DNA of 12,013 nucleotides from Paracoccus sp. (in: a-proteobacteria) (GTDB lineage: Bacteria > Pseudomonadota > Alphaproteobacteria > Rhodobacterales > Rhodobacteraceae), in assembly GCA_031178645.1 (NCBI GenBank), contig JAPSIP010000007.1, positions 1 to 12,013 of the forward strand. Direction: 5' to 3'. Under the pieces are notes generated by a model, which saw only the letters and a program-made list of their open reading frames with translations, was not told the origin of the DNA and searched no databases. This document shows, piece after piece, positions 1-7,024 of this stretch; within the stretch, counting starts at the first letter, position 1; each line of letters starts with the position of its first letter. A program made the position numbers and the translations under genes.

Positions 1-666
1 GGCTTCTTTCTGGCGACCGCCCTGGCGCTGGCCAAGACCAGCACGAACCCCTGGCTGCGCAAGCCTGCCGAGGGCTTCATCTTCCTGTTCCGCGGCAGCC
101 CGCTGTTCATCCAGTTCTTCCTTGCCTACGAGTCCCTGGTGATGCTGCCCCGCGCGGGCGTCGAGATCTTCGGCTTCACGGTGGCGACAAGCTGGCTGAC
201 CAAGGCCTGGGCCGGCGCGCTGATCGTGCTGACGCTGAACACCGCCGCCTATTCCGCGCAGATCTTCCACGGCGCGCTGATGTCGGTTCCCAAGGGCGAT
301 ATCGAGGCCGCCGAGGCCTATGGCATGACCGGCTGGACCAAGTTCCGCCGCGTCTTGTGGCCTACCATGCTGCGGCTGGCTTGGCCGTCCTACACGAACG
401 AGGCGATCTTCCTGTTCCACGCGACGACGCTGGTCTTCTTTTCGGGCTTCCCTGCCTTCCAGCAGCGGGGGGACAGTCTGTATTACGCCAGCTATTTCGC
501 CGGCCAGACCTTCAACCCCTTTGTCGCCTATCCGATCGTCGCGGGCTACTTCGTGTTTGCGACCCTTGCGCTGATCGGCTTGTTCGGCATCGTGAACCGG
601 CGCCTGAACCGCCACCTGCCCGGTGCGGCCCGGCGCATCAAGTACCGTCCGCAAGTGATCCGGTGA
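1..666 (+). CDS. Amino-acid ABC transporter permease, HisM/ArtM family (5' end outside window)
   Basis: The reading frame is open from base 1 and ends at TGA 664-666, giving 221 visible residues. Family members run to about 220-250 residues, so only a short N-terminal piece is missing. The visible start carries FRGSPLFIQFF, matching the conserved FRGTPLLVQ-type segment of polar amino acid permeases. The EAA loop that docks on the ATPase follows at about residues 91-121 (PKGDIEAAEAYGM, then a Trp-Pro). Hydrophobic stretches around residues 70-90, 133-150 and 175-197 fit membrane helices, and the tail is basic. The protein should form part of the inner-membrane channel of an importer for polar amino acids, opines or related amines. 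The partner permease, ATPase and binding protein are presumably upstream. The next gene begins 3 nt after the stop, suggesting one transcript and a substrate handled by the GS-like enzyme. The exact substrate cannot be read from the sequence. Confidence 0.9.
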   Translation, partial: GFFLATALALAKTSTNPWLRKPAEGFIFLFRGSPLFIQFFLAYESLVMLPRAGVEIFGFTVATSWLTKAWAGALIVLTLNTAAYSAQIFHGALMSVPKGDIEAAEAYGMTGWTKFRRVLWPTMLRLAWPSYTNEAIFLFHATTLVFFSGFPAFQQRGDSLYYASYFAGQTFNPFVAYPIVAGYFVFATLALIGLFGIVNRRLNRHLPGAARRIKYRPQVIR

Positions 667-669
667 GTT

Positions 670-2001
670 ATGGACTGGCTGAAAGAACATCCCGAGGTCA
701 AGACCATCCGCGTGGCCGCTTCCGACCTGAACGGCGTCGCCCGGGGCAAGCGCGTCCCCGCCCGCTATGCGGGCAAGCTGCTGGAGGAAGGGACCAAGTT
801 TCCCTTCTCCGTCCTGAACCTGGACATCTGGGGCGAGGATGTCGAGGACAGTCCCCTGGTCTTCGAGATCGGCGATCCCGACGGGCTGCTGCTGCCCACG
901 GAACGCGGCTTCCTGCCGATGCCCTGGCTGGACGCACCGACCGCGCTGCTGCCGCTGTGGATGTTTCACCTGGATGGACGGCCCTATGAGGGGGATCCCC
1001 GGCAGGCGCTTGCCGTCGTGGTCGAACGCTACAAGCAGGCGGGCCTGACGCCGGTTGTCGCGACGGAACTGGAATTCTTCCTGATCGACGATTCCGGCCG
1101 CCAGTTGCGCGTGCCGCCCAGCCCGCGTTCCGGCAAGCGCCGGACGGGTGGCGAAGTGCTGAGCCTGCGGGCGCTTGATGCCTTCGACCAGTTCTTCACC
1201 ACGCTTTATGACGCCTGCGAGGCGATGGATATTCCGGCCGACACGGCGATCTCGGAGGCAGGGCCGGGGCAGTTCGAAATCAACCTGATGCACCAGGCCG
1301 ACCCGATGAAGGCGGCTGACGATACCTGGCTGTTCAAGATGCTGGTCAAGGGGATCGCCCGCCAGTACGGCTTTGCGGGCAGCTTCATGGCGAAGCCCTA
1401 CGAGACGTTCTCGGGGAACGGGATGCACATGCATTTCTCGATCCTCGACAATGAAGGGCGCAACATCTTCGACAATGGCGGGGACGAGGGTACGGCCGAA
1501 TTGCGCCACGCGGTCGCGGGTTGCCTTCGCGCGATGCCCGGATCCACACTGCTGTTCGCCCCGCACGAGAACAGCTATGACCGCCTTGTGCCCAACGCCC
1601 ATGCGCCTACCGGCATTGGCTGGGCCTATGAGAACCGGACCGCCGCGATCCGTATCCCATCGTCAGGCCCGAAGGCACGGCGGATCGAGCATCGTGTCGC
1701 CGGTGGGGACGTGAACCCTTACCTGACGGTGGCGGCGATCCTGGGGGCGGCGCTGAACGGGCTGCTGGAAAAGCTGGAAGCGCCCAAACCTTTCCGCGGC
1801 AACGCCTATGACCAGAATCTGGCCCAACTGCCCGGAACCTGGGGCGAGGCCATCGAAGCCTTCCACGAATGCCCCGAGATGCGCCGGATATTCCCCGGCC
1901 ACCTGATCGAGAACTTCGTGATGACCAAGCGGCAGGAACTGCACTACATGGCGGAACTGTCGGACGAGGAAACGGTCGAGCTTTACCTCGATACCGTATA
2001 G
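670..2001 (+). CDS. Glutamine synthetase family ligase (GlnA/PuuA-like gamma-glutamyl ligase)
   Basis: This 443-residue protein has the glutamine synthetase fold throughout. It shows the beta-grasp N-terminus with FEIGDPDG (65-72), the metal-site strand ATELEFF (131-137), GPGQFEINL (198-206), the ATP/metal motif NGMHMHFS (250-257), NRTAAIRIP (322-330) and the segment RRIEHRVAGGDVNPYL (337-352). Its length and the absence of a C-terminal adenylylation-Tyr motif like that of GSI-beta enzymes suggest a GlnA3/PuuA-type paralogue and not the main ammonia-assimilating enzyme. Such paralogues use ATP to join glutamate to an amine, for example in putrescine or other polyamine breakdown. It starts 3 nt after an amino-acid/amine permease, and a GGTGAG stretch overlapping the permease stop may serve as its ribosome site, so the two are probably translated together. 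No gamma-glutamyl-amine oxidase or amidotransferase is in view. The family is certain; the amine substrate is unknown. Confidence 0.93.
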   Translation: MDWLKEHPEVKTIRVAASDLNGVARGKRVPARYAGKLLEEGTKFPFSVLNLDIWGEDVEDSPLVFEIGDPDGLLLPTERGFLPMPWLDAPTALLPLWMFHLDGRPYEGDPRQALAVVVERYKQAGLTPVVATELEFFLIDDSGRQLRVPPSPRSGKRRTGGEVLSLRALDAFDQFFTTLYDACEAMDIPADTAISEAGPGQFEINLMHQADPMKAADDTWLFKMLVKGIARQYGFAGSFMAKPYETFSGNGMHMHFSILDNEGRNIFDNGGDEGTAELRHAVAGCLRAMPGSTLLFAPHENSYDRLVPNAHAPTGIGWAYENRTAAIRIPSSGPKARRIEHRVAGGDVNPYLTVAAILGAALNGLLEKLEAPKPFRGNAYDQNLAQLPGTWGEAIEAFHECPEMRRIFPGHLIENFVMTKRQELHYMAELSDEETVELYLDTV

Positions 2002-2003
2002 AA

Positions 2004-2028
2004 AAGGCGGCGGATCGACCGCCGCCTT
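2004..2028. terminator. Bidirectional hairpin terminator between convergent genes
   Basis: A perfect 10-bp inverted repeat (AAGGCGGCGG, loop ATCGA, CCGCCGCCTT) starts 2 nt after the GS-like gene and lies 6 nt before the stop of the opposing PRC-barrel gene. Read on the minus strand, the stem ends in TTTT, which is a good intrinsic terminator for the PRC-barrel transcript. On the plus strand it is followed by only a broken T-rich stretch, so it should also stop the GS-like transcript, perhaps less efficiently. Confidence 0.8.
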
Positions 2029-2034
2029 CTGCTG

Positions 2035-2331
2035 TCAGTCGTGATGTTCGGGCAGGGCCTTCAGGTCCTCTTTCGACCAGCGGGACACGCCGTGAACGAC
2101 CCCGTCGCCATCGCGCATCAGGTCGATGTCCGAGGCAGGCACCAGAACCGGCTTCGAGCCGATACCCAGGAACCCGCCGACATCGATCACGACCTGCGCG
2201 CTGCTGCCCGATCCGTGGACGTGGGATACGGTGCCCACTGTCTCGTCGCCCGGACCGTAGATGGTCGCACCTGTCAAAACCGCATCGGTCAGTTCGTCCG
2301 GCAGTAGCCGGGGATGTTCGGAATGATCCAT
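2035..2331 (-). CDS. Small PRC-barrel domain protein
   Basis: This 98-residue cytosolic protein has no signal peptide or membrane segment. Residues about 15-75 match the PRC-barrel pattern: a first strand with G-x-x-I/V-Y-G-P-x-x-E-x-V-G-x-V (LTGATIYGPGDETVGTVSHV), a strand with VVIDVGGFLGIG, then KPVLVPASDIDLMRD. The C-terminus is charged and ends in His-His-Asp. PRC-barrels occur in the photosynthetic reaction-centre H subunit, in RimM and in many small stress-related proteins, where they usually serve as protein-binding modules. The start is supported by a strong GGAGGA ribosome site (2338-2343) 6 nt before the ATG. It lies 66 nt after nlpD on the same strand, so it may be the last gene of that transcript or have its own promoter. 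The biological role is unknown. Confidence 0.85.
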   Translation of the reverse strand: MDHSEHPRLLPDELTDAVLTGATIYGPGDETVGTVSHVHGSGSSAQVVIDVGGFLGIGSKPVLVPASDIDLMRDGDGVVHGVSRWSKEDLKALPEHHD

Positions 2332-2337
2332 GTCCTA

Positions 2338-2343
2338 TCCTCC
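2338..2343 (-). promoter_or_regulatory. Strong Shine-Dalgarno for the PRC-barrel gene
   Basis: On the minus strand GGAGGA lies 6 nt before the ATG at 2331. It is the best ribosome site in the window and fixes this start. Confidence 0.75.
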
Positions 2344-2373
2344 GTTAGCCTTGCTGATGGCAAACCAACGTGC

Positions 2374-2392
2374 CGGAACGCGCTGCGTTCCG
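2374..2392 (-). terminator. Possible hairpin terminator or attenuator after nlpD
   Basis: A perfect 8-bp inverted repeat (CGGAACGC, 3-nt loop GCT, GCGTTCCG) begins 5 nt after the nlpD stop on the minus strand. It lacks a clear T run downstream, so it may be only a partial terminator or an mRNA 3'-end stabiliser that lowers expression of the PRC-barrel gene. Confidence 0.4.
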
Positions 2393-2397
2393 CCGGG

Positions 2398-3549
2398 TCA
2401 GTTGATGTACTTTTCCGGATCGACGCTGTCGAAGCCCTGGCGCACCTCGAAATGGACAAAGCCGCCACGGCCCGCCGTCCCGATGGACTGCCCGCCCGAC
2501 ACCCGGTCCCCCTTGGCCACGTCCAGGCCGTCAAGCCCGGTATAGACCGTCATCAGGTTCCCGTCATGGCGGACCACCACGATGGGCGTTCCGGCGGTGT
2601 CTTGGGTCACGGCCGCGACCGTGCCGCTGCCCGCCGCCTTGACCGCCGTTCCCGCCGTGGCCGAGATGTCGATGCCGTCGTTCTTGCCCTTTTCATAGAC
2701 GCGGATGATGGACCCCGACACGGGCATCTGGAACCGCCCCCCGGCCGAAGCCGCGGTCCGCGTCGCGCCCAGATCCGTGGCGGGCGCAGCGGGTCCTGGT
2801 TCCGCTGCGGGGGCCGTCTGCTCGGCCGGCAGGGGCTGGGCTGCCGAAGGCGGGCGCGGCGTCGGGCTGCCGGTGCCGGGTGCGGTCGTCACGGCCACGG
2901 CACTAGGCGCCTTCTGGCCCTTGACTGGCACGATCAGCCGCTGACCGACCCGCAGCGTCATGGACTGGGGCAAGCCGTTCCAGGTGGCCAAATCCTGAAC
3001 GGTGACGTCATACTTGCGCGCGATCGACCAGGCCGTCTCGCCCGAGGCCACGACATGTTGCGCGGGGTTTGCGGGGCTAGCCGCCGGCGCAGGGGCCTGG
3101 GGCGCGGCGGGGGCAGGGGCAGGGGCCGCCGGCCGCCCCCCCTGGCCCGCGAAGGGATCGACGACTGCGCCGGGGGCAGTGGCGGTGCCGGGCGCGCCGG
3201 TGCCGGCGGCGACACGCTGCGACAGGACCAGCGTCTGGCCGGCGGCCAGCGGGGCGTTGGCCGGCAGGGCGTTGTGCTGGGCCAGCCGCGCCGCGTCGAT
3301 CCCCAGCCGGGATGCGACGCTGCCCACCGTGTCGCCACTGCGGGCCACCGCGACCTGATAGTTCGGGAAGGTGATGACGCCCCGGCTGTCGGGCTGCGGT
3401 CGCGGCGCCGCGCGGGCTGCGGCATCGGCCGTGCTCAGCGCGCCCGGCATCCAGCCCCGCAGGTCCGGATCGAAGCCCGTCGCCCCGCATGAAGCCAGAA
3501 GAAGGGCTGCAGCCCCCATGCTGGCGAGCCGTTTCGTCGTCCTGCTCAT
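2398..3549 (-). CDS. nlpD: NlpD-like LysM/LytM (peptidase M23) murein-associated lipoprotein
   Basis: The protein has 383 residues from the chosen start. Residues 1-21 form a lipoprotein signal (basic MSRTTKR, hydrophobic core, lipobox LLASC with Cys21 as the lipidated residue). Two LysM repeats follow at about 64-110 and 165-208, separated and followed by Pro/Ala-rich linkers (about 135-165 and 215-265). The C-terminal LytM/M23 domain spans about 275-383. Key zinc ligands are missing: the first His of HxGxD is Asn290 (NDGID), and the first His of the terminal HxH is Phe364, though Asp294 and His366 remain. Enzymatic activity is therefore unlikely. Such degenerate domains in NlpD and EnvC activate cell-wall amidases at division. 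The M at 3549 is preferred over 3651 because it sits just before the signal peptide, has AAGGA 9 nt upstream and avoids overlapping pcm. It lies 37 nt after pcm on the same strand, in surE-pcm-nlpD order. Confidence 0.88.
   Translation of the reverse strand: MSRTTKRLASMGAAALLLASCGATGFDPDLRGWMPGALSTADAAARAAPRPQPDSRGVITFPNYQVAVARSGDTVGSVASRLGIDAARLAQHNALPANAPLAAGQTLVLSQRVAAGTGAPGTATAPGAVVDPFAGQGGRPAAPAPAPAAPQAPAPAASPANPAQHVVASGETAWSIARKYDVTVQDLATWNGLPQSMTLRVGQRLIVPVKGQKAPSAVAVTTAPGTGSPTPRPPSAAQPLPAEQTAPAAEPGPAAPATDLGATRTAASAGGRFQMPVSGSIIRVYEKGKNDGIDISATAGTAVKAAGSGTVAAVTQDTAGTPIVVVRHDGNLMTVYTGLDGLDVAKGDRVSGGQSIGTAGRGGFVHFEVRQGFDSVDPEKYIN
3110..3126 (+). repeat. Short hexamer repeat in the Pro/Ala linker of nlpD
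   Basis: GGGGCA occurs twice in tandem plus a partial third copy. On the coding (minus) strand it encodes alternating Ala-Pro. The unit is a multiple of three, so slippage would alter linker length without breaking the frame. Confidence 0.5.
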
Positions 3550-3586
3550 TCCCGTCGTCCTTAACCTGCCTTGCCGCAGATCCGGG

Positions 3587-4252
3587 TCATGTCGGTCCCA
3601 ACCCTTCGACCAGCGGCACAAATCGCACCTGTCGCAATTCGTCATAATCATAGCCGGCGTCAGTCCGGGTCACGCGGATCAGGGTCTGGACTGCATCGGA
3701 CTGTCCCACCGGCACAACCATGATACCGCCGATCTTCAACTGTGCCAACAGCGACCCCGGCGGATCCTCGGCCGCGGCGGTGACAAGGATGCGATCAAAG
3801 GGTGCCTGGTCGGGGAGGCCGCGCGATCCGTCGGCCACCTGCGCCGTGATGTTGTGAAGGCCAAGCTGGCGGAAGATAGCCTCGGCTTCCTGCACCAGTC
3901 GGCGGTGGCGGTCCACGGTATAGACCCGGCGGCACAGACCTGACAGGATCGCCGCCTGGTATCCCGATCCCGTCCCGATCTCCAGCACGGTGTCGCGCGG
4001 GCCGGGGTTCAGCGACTGCGTCATCAGCCCCACGACCGAGGGCTGGCTGATCGTCTGGCCGCAGGGGATGGGCAGGGGTGTATCCTCGTATGCGCGGTCT
4101 GCGAACTGGCCCCGCACGAACAGGCCGCGGTCGATCCGTTCCATCACGGCCAGCACCCGCGGGTCGGTCACGCCGCGAGAGCGTAGCTGGAACAGAAAGC
4201 GCATCTTGCGCTCGGCCGGGTCTTCCTCGTCGTCGTGGTGATCGACGGTCAT
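3587..4252 (-). CDS. pcm: Protein-L-isoaspartate O-methyltransferase
   Basis: This 221-residue protein transfers a methyl group from S-adenosylmethionine to L-isoaspartyl residues in aged proteins, starting their repair in the cytosol. The family signature [11 protein letters not shown] sits at residues 67-77, and the SAM-binding motif [16 protein letters not shown] at 89-103. The acidic end of the second strand is YTVD (111-114), and the late motif with [10 protein letters not shown] (152-161) follows. The length fits the family (about 208-220) with a slightly long acidic N-terminus. The start overlaps the surE stop as ATGA (4249-4252), so translation is probably coupled. The frame stays open far upstream through surE, but there is no reason to start earlier, since homology begins just after this Met. 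Confidence 0.95.
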   Translation of the reverse strand: MTVDHHDDEEDPAERKMRFLFQLRSRGVTDPRVLAVMERIDRGLFVRGQFADRAYEDTPLPIPCGQTISQPSVVGLMTQSLNPGPRDTVLEIGTGSGYQAAILSGLCRRVYTVDRHRRLVQEAEAIFRQLGLHNITAQVADGSRGLPDQAPFDRILVTAAAEDPPGSLLAQLKIGGIMVVPVGQSDAVQTLIRVTRTDAGYDYDELRQVRFVPLVEGLGPT

Positions 4253-5061
4253 GAAATCTCCGCCTTGGGGGTGTCGTCGAAAAGCCCGGCCATGTCCTGC
4301 AGCGAGGCATGGCAGGTCAGGTCCGCGCGCATCGGAGTGACCGAGATGAAGCCGTCCATGTTCACCGCGACATCCGTGCCGGGACGGGCAGGGGCGTTCT
4401 GCGCACCGCCTGCCGCCCACATGAAGCGGCGGCCATTGGGCGCGGTATAGGGCACGACGCTGAAGTTCGTGCCCTGCCTGCGGCCCTGCGGGACGACGCG
4501 CGTGCCCCGGACGCCAGCCGCGGGAACTGGGGGAAAATTGATGTTGTAGAACAACCGGAAATCCGCGTCCGAGGTCCAGTCCCCATGATCCAGCAGTCGC
4601 CGGATCACGGCGGCGCCGTGCTGGCGGGCCCCTTCGAACGGATCGGCCAGGTTTGCCGTCTTCGGCCCCAGGTATTGCGACAATGCAATTGCTGGCAGGC
4701 CTTGCAACGCTGCCTCCATCGCGCCGCCGATGGTGCCCGAATACATCGCATTCTCGCCCGAGTTGTTGCCCCGGTTGACCCCCGACAGCACCAGGTCGGG
4801 CGGCGCGTCGGCCATGATGTCGCAGAGGGCCGCCAGGACGCAGTCCGCCGGGCTGCCTTCGGTCGCATAGCGGCGATCTTCCAGGCGGGCGACCATCGTC
4901 GGATGGGAATAGCTGATGCAATGGGCCACGCCCGATTGCTCGAAGGCCGGGGCGACGGTCCAGACCTGACCCGACGGCCCTGCCAGCGTCGCCGCGATCT
5001 CGGCCAGGACCTCAAGCCCCGGTGCGTTGATGCCGTCGTCGTTGGTGATCAGTATTCGCAT
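4249..5061 (-). CDS. surE: 5'/3'-nucleotidase SurE
   Basis: This 270-residue protein is a metal-dependent phosphatase that removes phosphate from nucleoside monophosphates and short polyphosphates and is linked to stationary-phase survival. The hallmark N-terminus [10 protein letters not shown] carries the metal-binding Asp8-Asp9. The conserved nucleotide/metal-site loops are [10 protein letters not shown] (43-52) and [19 protein letters not shown] (92-110), which includes the ligand Asn. The later strand FYNINFP (171-177) also matches the family. The start is fixed by the family N-terminus; the frame is open for another 63 codons upstream but that stretch is unlike SurE. The ribosome site is weak (CAGG). 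It is the first gene of the surE-pcm-nlpD run and is divergent from the TSUP gene. E. coli SurE is slightly shorter, at about 253 residues. Confidence 0.96.
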   Translation of the reverse strand: MRILITNDDGINAPGLEVLAEIAATLAGPSGQVWTVAPAFEQSGVAHCISYSHPTMVARLEDRRYATEGSPADCVLAALCDIMADAPPDLVLSGVNRGNNSGENAMYSGTIGGAMEAALQGLPAIALSQYLGPKTANLADPFEGARQHGAAVIRRLLDHGDWTSDADFRLFYNINFPPVPAAGVRGTRVVPQGRRQGTNFSVVPYTAPNGRRFMWAAGGAQNAPARPGTDVAVNMDGFISVTPMRADLTCHASLQDMAGLFDDTPKAEIS

Positions 5062-5119
5062 TGCCTGGCCCGCATTGTCCTGCGGCGCCTCGGACAGCGC
5101 CTGTTCACGTCTTCGTTCC

Positions 5120-5148
5120 TGCTTAGCCGGGCGACGGCCCCGCTTCAA
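5120..5148 (-). promoter_or_regulatory. Candidate promoter for surE-pcm-nlpD
   Basis: On the minus strand a TTGAAG -35-like hexamer (5143-5148) is followed after 17 nt by TAAGCA (5120-5125), about 60 nt before the surE start. The -10 match is poor, as is common in GC-rich alphaproteobacteria, so this is only a candidate. Confidence 0.3.
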
Positions 5149-5190
5149 GCGCCAGCATCCCGGAAGGGCCGCCGGGCCAAGGAAAGCGGT

Positions 5191-5219
5191 TTGACCTGCC
5201 TGCCGGGCCGTTGCATCCT
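5191..5219 (+). promoter_or_regulatory. Candidate promoter for the TSUP/TIGR02186 pair
   Basis: TTGACC (5191-5196) is followed after 17 nt by CATCCT (5214-5219), 29 nt before the TSUP ATG. The -35 element is good and the -10 is weak. The 187-nt divergent spacer (5062-5248) holds no other gene that I can support. Confidence 0.35.
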
Positions 5220-5248
5220 TGCCCCTGACGCAAGCGGCGCCCCGGAAC

Positions 5249-6163
5249 ATGCAGATTTATCTTCCCATCGCAGAAGTATCCGTCAACGCCTTCACGCTGA
5301 TCGGGCTTGGCGGCCTTGTCGGCGTGATGAGCGGGCTGTTCGGCGTGGGCGGGGGCTTCCTGATCACGCCGCTTCTGTTCTTCATCGGCATCCCGCCCGC
5401 CATCGCGGTGGCCACCGGCGCCAACCAGGTCGTCGCTTCGTCCGTGTCGGGCGTCCTGGCCCATGTCAAGCGCAAGAGCGTGGACTTCAGGATGGGGGGC
5501 GTCCTGCTGGCCGGGGGCCTTGTCGGATCCTGGATGGGGGTCTGGGTCTTTACGCTGCTGCAGGAACTGGGCCAGGTCGACCTGGTCGTGCAGCTTTGCT
5601 ATGTCGTCTTTCTTGGCCTGATCGGCATGATGATGCTGCAGGAAAGCATCCGGGCCCTGCGCCGGTCAAGGAAGCCGGGAAACCGCAAGCGGCTGCACCA
5701 GCACAACTGGGTCCATCGCTGGCCGGGCAAGGTCAAGTTCCGCGCCTCGGGGCTTTACATCAGCGTCATTCCCCCGCTGCTGGTGGGCGTCGCGGTGGGC
5801 GTGCTGGCGGCAATCATGGGGGTCGGGGGGGGCTTCATCATGGTGCCCGCGATGATCTATCTGCTGGGGATGCCCACAAGGGTCGTGGTCGGAACCTCGC
5901 TGTTCCAGATCACCTTTGTCACGGCCTTCACCACGCTGATGCACGCCGTCAGCTACAACACCGTGGACATCATGCTGGCGGTGCTGCTGATCGTGGGGGG
6001 CGTGGTCGGCGCCCAGATCGGCACCACGTTGGGCGCGAAACTGCGGGCCGAACAGCTGCGCATCCTGCTGGCGGTGCTGGTGCTGGCGGTTTGCGGCAAG
6101 CTGGCGCTTGATCTGTTCCTGACACCCGACGATCTTTATGCCATCAAGCCGGGGATCGGCTGA
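5249..6163 (+). CDS. TSUP-family (TauE/SafE) anion exporter
   Basis: This 304-residue polytopic inner-membrane protein is of the TauE/SafE family, whose members move sulfite, sulfoacetate, taurine-derived or other organosulfur anions across the membrane. The family's internal duplication is visible: [16 protein letters not shown] (28-43) is echoed by [16 protein letters not shown] (187-202), and both halves are rich in Gly and aliphatic residues. A strongly basic cytosolic loop at about 134-168 ([11 protein letters not shown]...) joins the halves, giving the orientation by the positive-inside rule. The ATG at 5249 is chosen over the TTG at 5219 because the hydrophobic N-terminus begins right after it. 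Its stop overlaps the next start by 1 nt (TGATG), so the two are coupled. Substrate and direction of transport are not readable from sequence. Confidence 0.92.
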   Translation: MQIYLPIAEVSVNAFTLIGLGGLVGVMSGLFGVGGGFLITPLLFFIGIPPAIAVATGANQVVASSVSGVLAHVKRKSVDFRMGGVLLAGGLVGSWMGVWVFTLLQELGQVDLVVQLCYVVFLGLIGMMMLQESIRALRRSRKPGNRKRLHQHNWVHRWPGKVKFRASGLYISVIPPLLVGVAVGVLAAIMGVGGGFIMVPAMIYLLGMPTRVVVGTSLFQITFVTAFTTLMHAVSYNTVDIMLAVLLIVGGVVGAQIGTTLGAKLRAEQLRILLAVLVLAVCGKLALDLFLTPDDLYAIKPGIG

Positions 6164-7005
6164 TGCGGAAAGTGACCGCCGTATTCCTGCTGCTGGCGCT
6201 GTCCTGCACCGCAAGCGCGCAATCCACCGTTCCGCCGGGCAACGCCGATGCCCTGCCGATCGAGGCCGCGCCACCTGACAAGATCACGCCGCCCGCGGAA
6301 TCCGTGGTCGCTGGCCTGTCCAGCGACAGCGTGGCGATCACCGCCAGCTTCGACGGGTCGGACATCCTGATCTATGGCGCGATCAAGCGCGAAAGCCCCA
6401 TCCCCCAAGGCCCGCCCCTCCAGGTGATCGTGACGGTCGAGGCCCCGTCCAGCGGCGTCACCGTCTGGCGCAAGGAACGCAAGGCCGGGATATGGGTCAA
6501 TGCCCAGTCAGTCCGGATCGGCGCGGCGCCGGGTTTTTATGCCGTGGCAACGACGGCCGATCTGGAGGACATCCTGCTGCCCGAATGGGACAACCGTTAC
6601 CGGATCTCGCTTCCCCTGGCGATGCGGGCCTTCGCGGGCCAGGTCGCCGTGGAAAGCGCCGTTCCCTTCACCGAGGCCCTGATCCGCATCCGCGAGGACG
6701 AAGGGCTGTATCGCCTGGACGAGGGCAGCGTGTCGCTGATCGACCAGACCCTGTTCCGCGCCGATGTCAGCCTGCCCGCGAACCTGGTCGAAGGGGCCTA
6801 CAAGACCCGGATCTTCCTGCTGCGCGACGGGCAGGTGATCGACGTCTTCGTCGCCCCGATCAATGTCCGCAAGGTGGGGCTGGAACGCTGGCTGTATCGC
6901 CTGGCTTTCGATCAGCCGTTTCTTTACGGCCTGATGTCGCTGCTTGTGGCGGTTGCTGCCGGCTGGGGCGCATCGGCCGCCTTCCAGAAACTGCGGCGGC
7001 CCTGA
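6163..7005 (+). CDS. TIGR02186 / Alph_Pro_TM family exported membrane-anchored protein
   Basis: This 280-residue protein is of unknown function and belongs to an alphaproteobacteria-restricted family. Residues 1-19 form a signal peptide ([19 protein letters not shown], likely cut before Gln20). The bulk (about 20-245) is periplasmic and predicted to be beta-rich, with patterns such as SVAITASFDGSDILIYGAI and a second repeat-like part around VSLPANLVEGAYKTRIFLL. A single C-terminal helix at about 253-274 (FLYGLMSLLVAVAAGWG) ends in a basic tail, so it is anchored in the inner membrane with a short cytosolic end. It overlaps the TSUP gene by 1 nt, which strongly suggests a partner role for that transporter, for example as a periplasmic accessory subunit. 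The family recognition is from memory of its sequence pattern; the function is inferred only from context. Confidence 0.85.
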   Translation: MRKVTAVFLLLALSCTASAQSTVPPGNADALPIEAAPPDKITPPAESVVAGLSSDSVAITASFDGSDILIYGAIKRESPIPQGPPLQVIVTVEAPSSGVTVWRKERKAGIWVNAQSVRIGAAPGFYAVATTADLEDILLPEWDNRYRISLPLAMRAFAGQVAVESAVPFTEALIRIREDEGLYRLDEGSVSLIDQTLFRADVSLPANLVEGAYKTRIFLLRDGQVIDVFVAPINVRKVGLERWLYRLAFDQPFLYGLMSLLVAVAAGWGASAAFQKLRRP

Positions 7006-7016
7006 AACCGCCGCAG
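6991..7016. terminator. Hairpin between convergent genes (likely bidirectional terminator)
   Basis: A perfect 9-bp inverted repeat (CTGCGGCGG, 8-nt loop, CCGCCGCAG) spans the stop codon of the TIGR02186 gene and ends 8 nt before the stop of mcl1 on the other strand. No T run follows on either side, so any termination may depend on Rho or be incomplete. Confidence 0.5.
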
Positions 7017-7024
7017 CAGGACCG

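Noticed and set aside
2314..3492. A + strand open frame of 392 codons opposite nlpD
   Set aside because: It is low-complexity Arg/Gly-rich sequence caused by the GC-rich Pro/Ala linker of nlpD on the other strand.
3550..3651. A 34-residue N-terminal extension of NlpD containing closely spaced cysteines (NCDRCDLC)
   Set aside because: It would overlap pcm by 65 nt and bury the lipoprotein signal; the Met at 3549 has a ribosome site and sits directly before the signal peptide. The cysteines are the off-frame of the pcm 3' end.
4253..4921. A long upstream extension of the pcm frame
   Set aside because: It is the out-of-frame reading of surE; protein homology to Pcm begins only after the Met at 4252.
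4309..6111. A long + strand open frame running antisense to surE and into the TSUP gene
   Set aside because: Its translation is Arg/Gly/Ala-rich with no recognisable domain, and it is fully explained as the mirror of surE plus an off-frame of the TSUP gene in GC-rich DNA.
6163..6222. A possible lipobox (LALSC) in the TIGR02186 protein
   Set aside because: The residue three before Cys is Ala and that two before is Leu, a poor lipobox, while ASA-Gln shortly after is a good signal peptidase I site.
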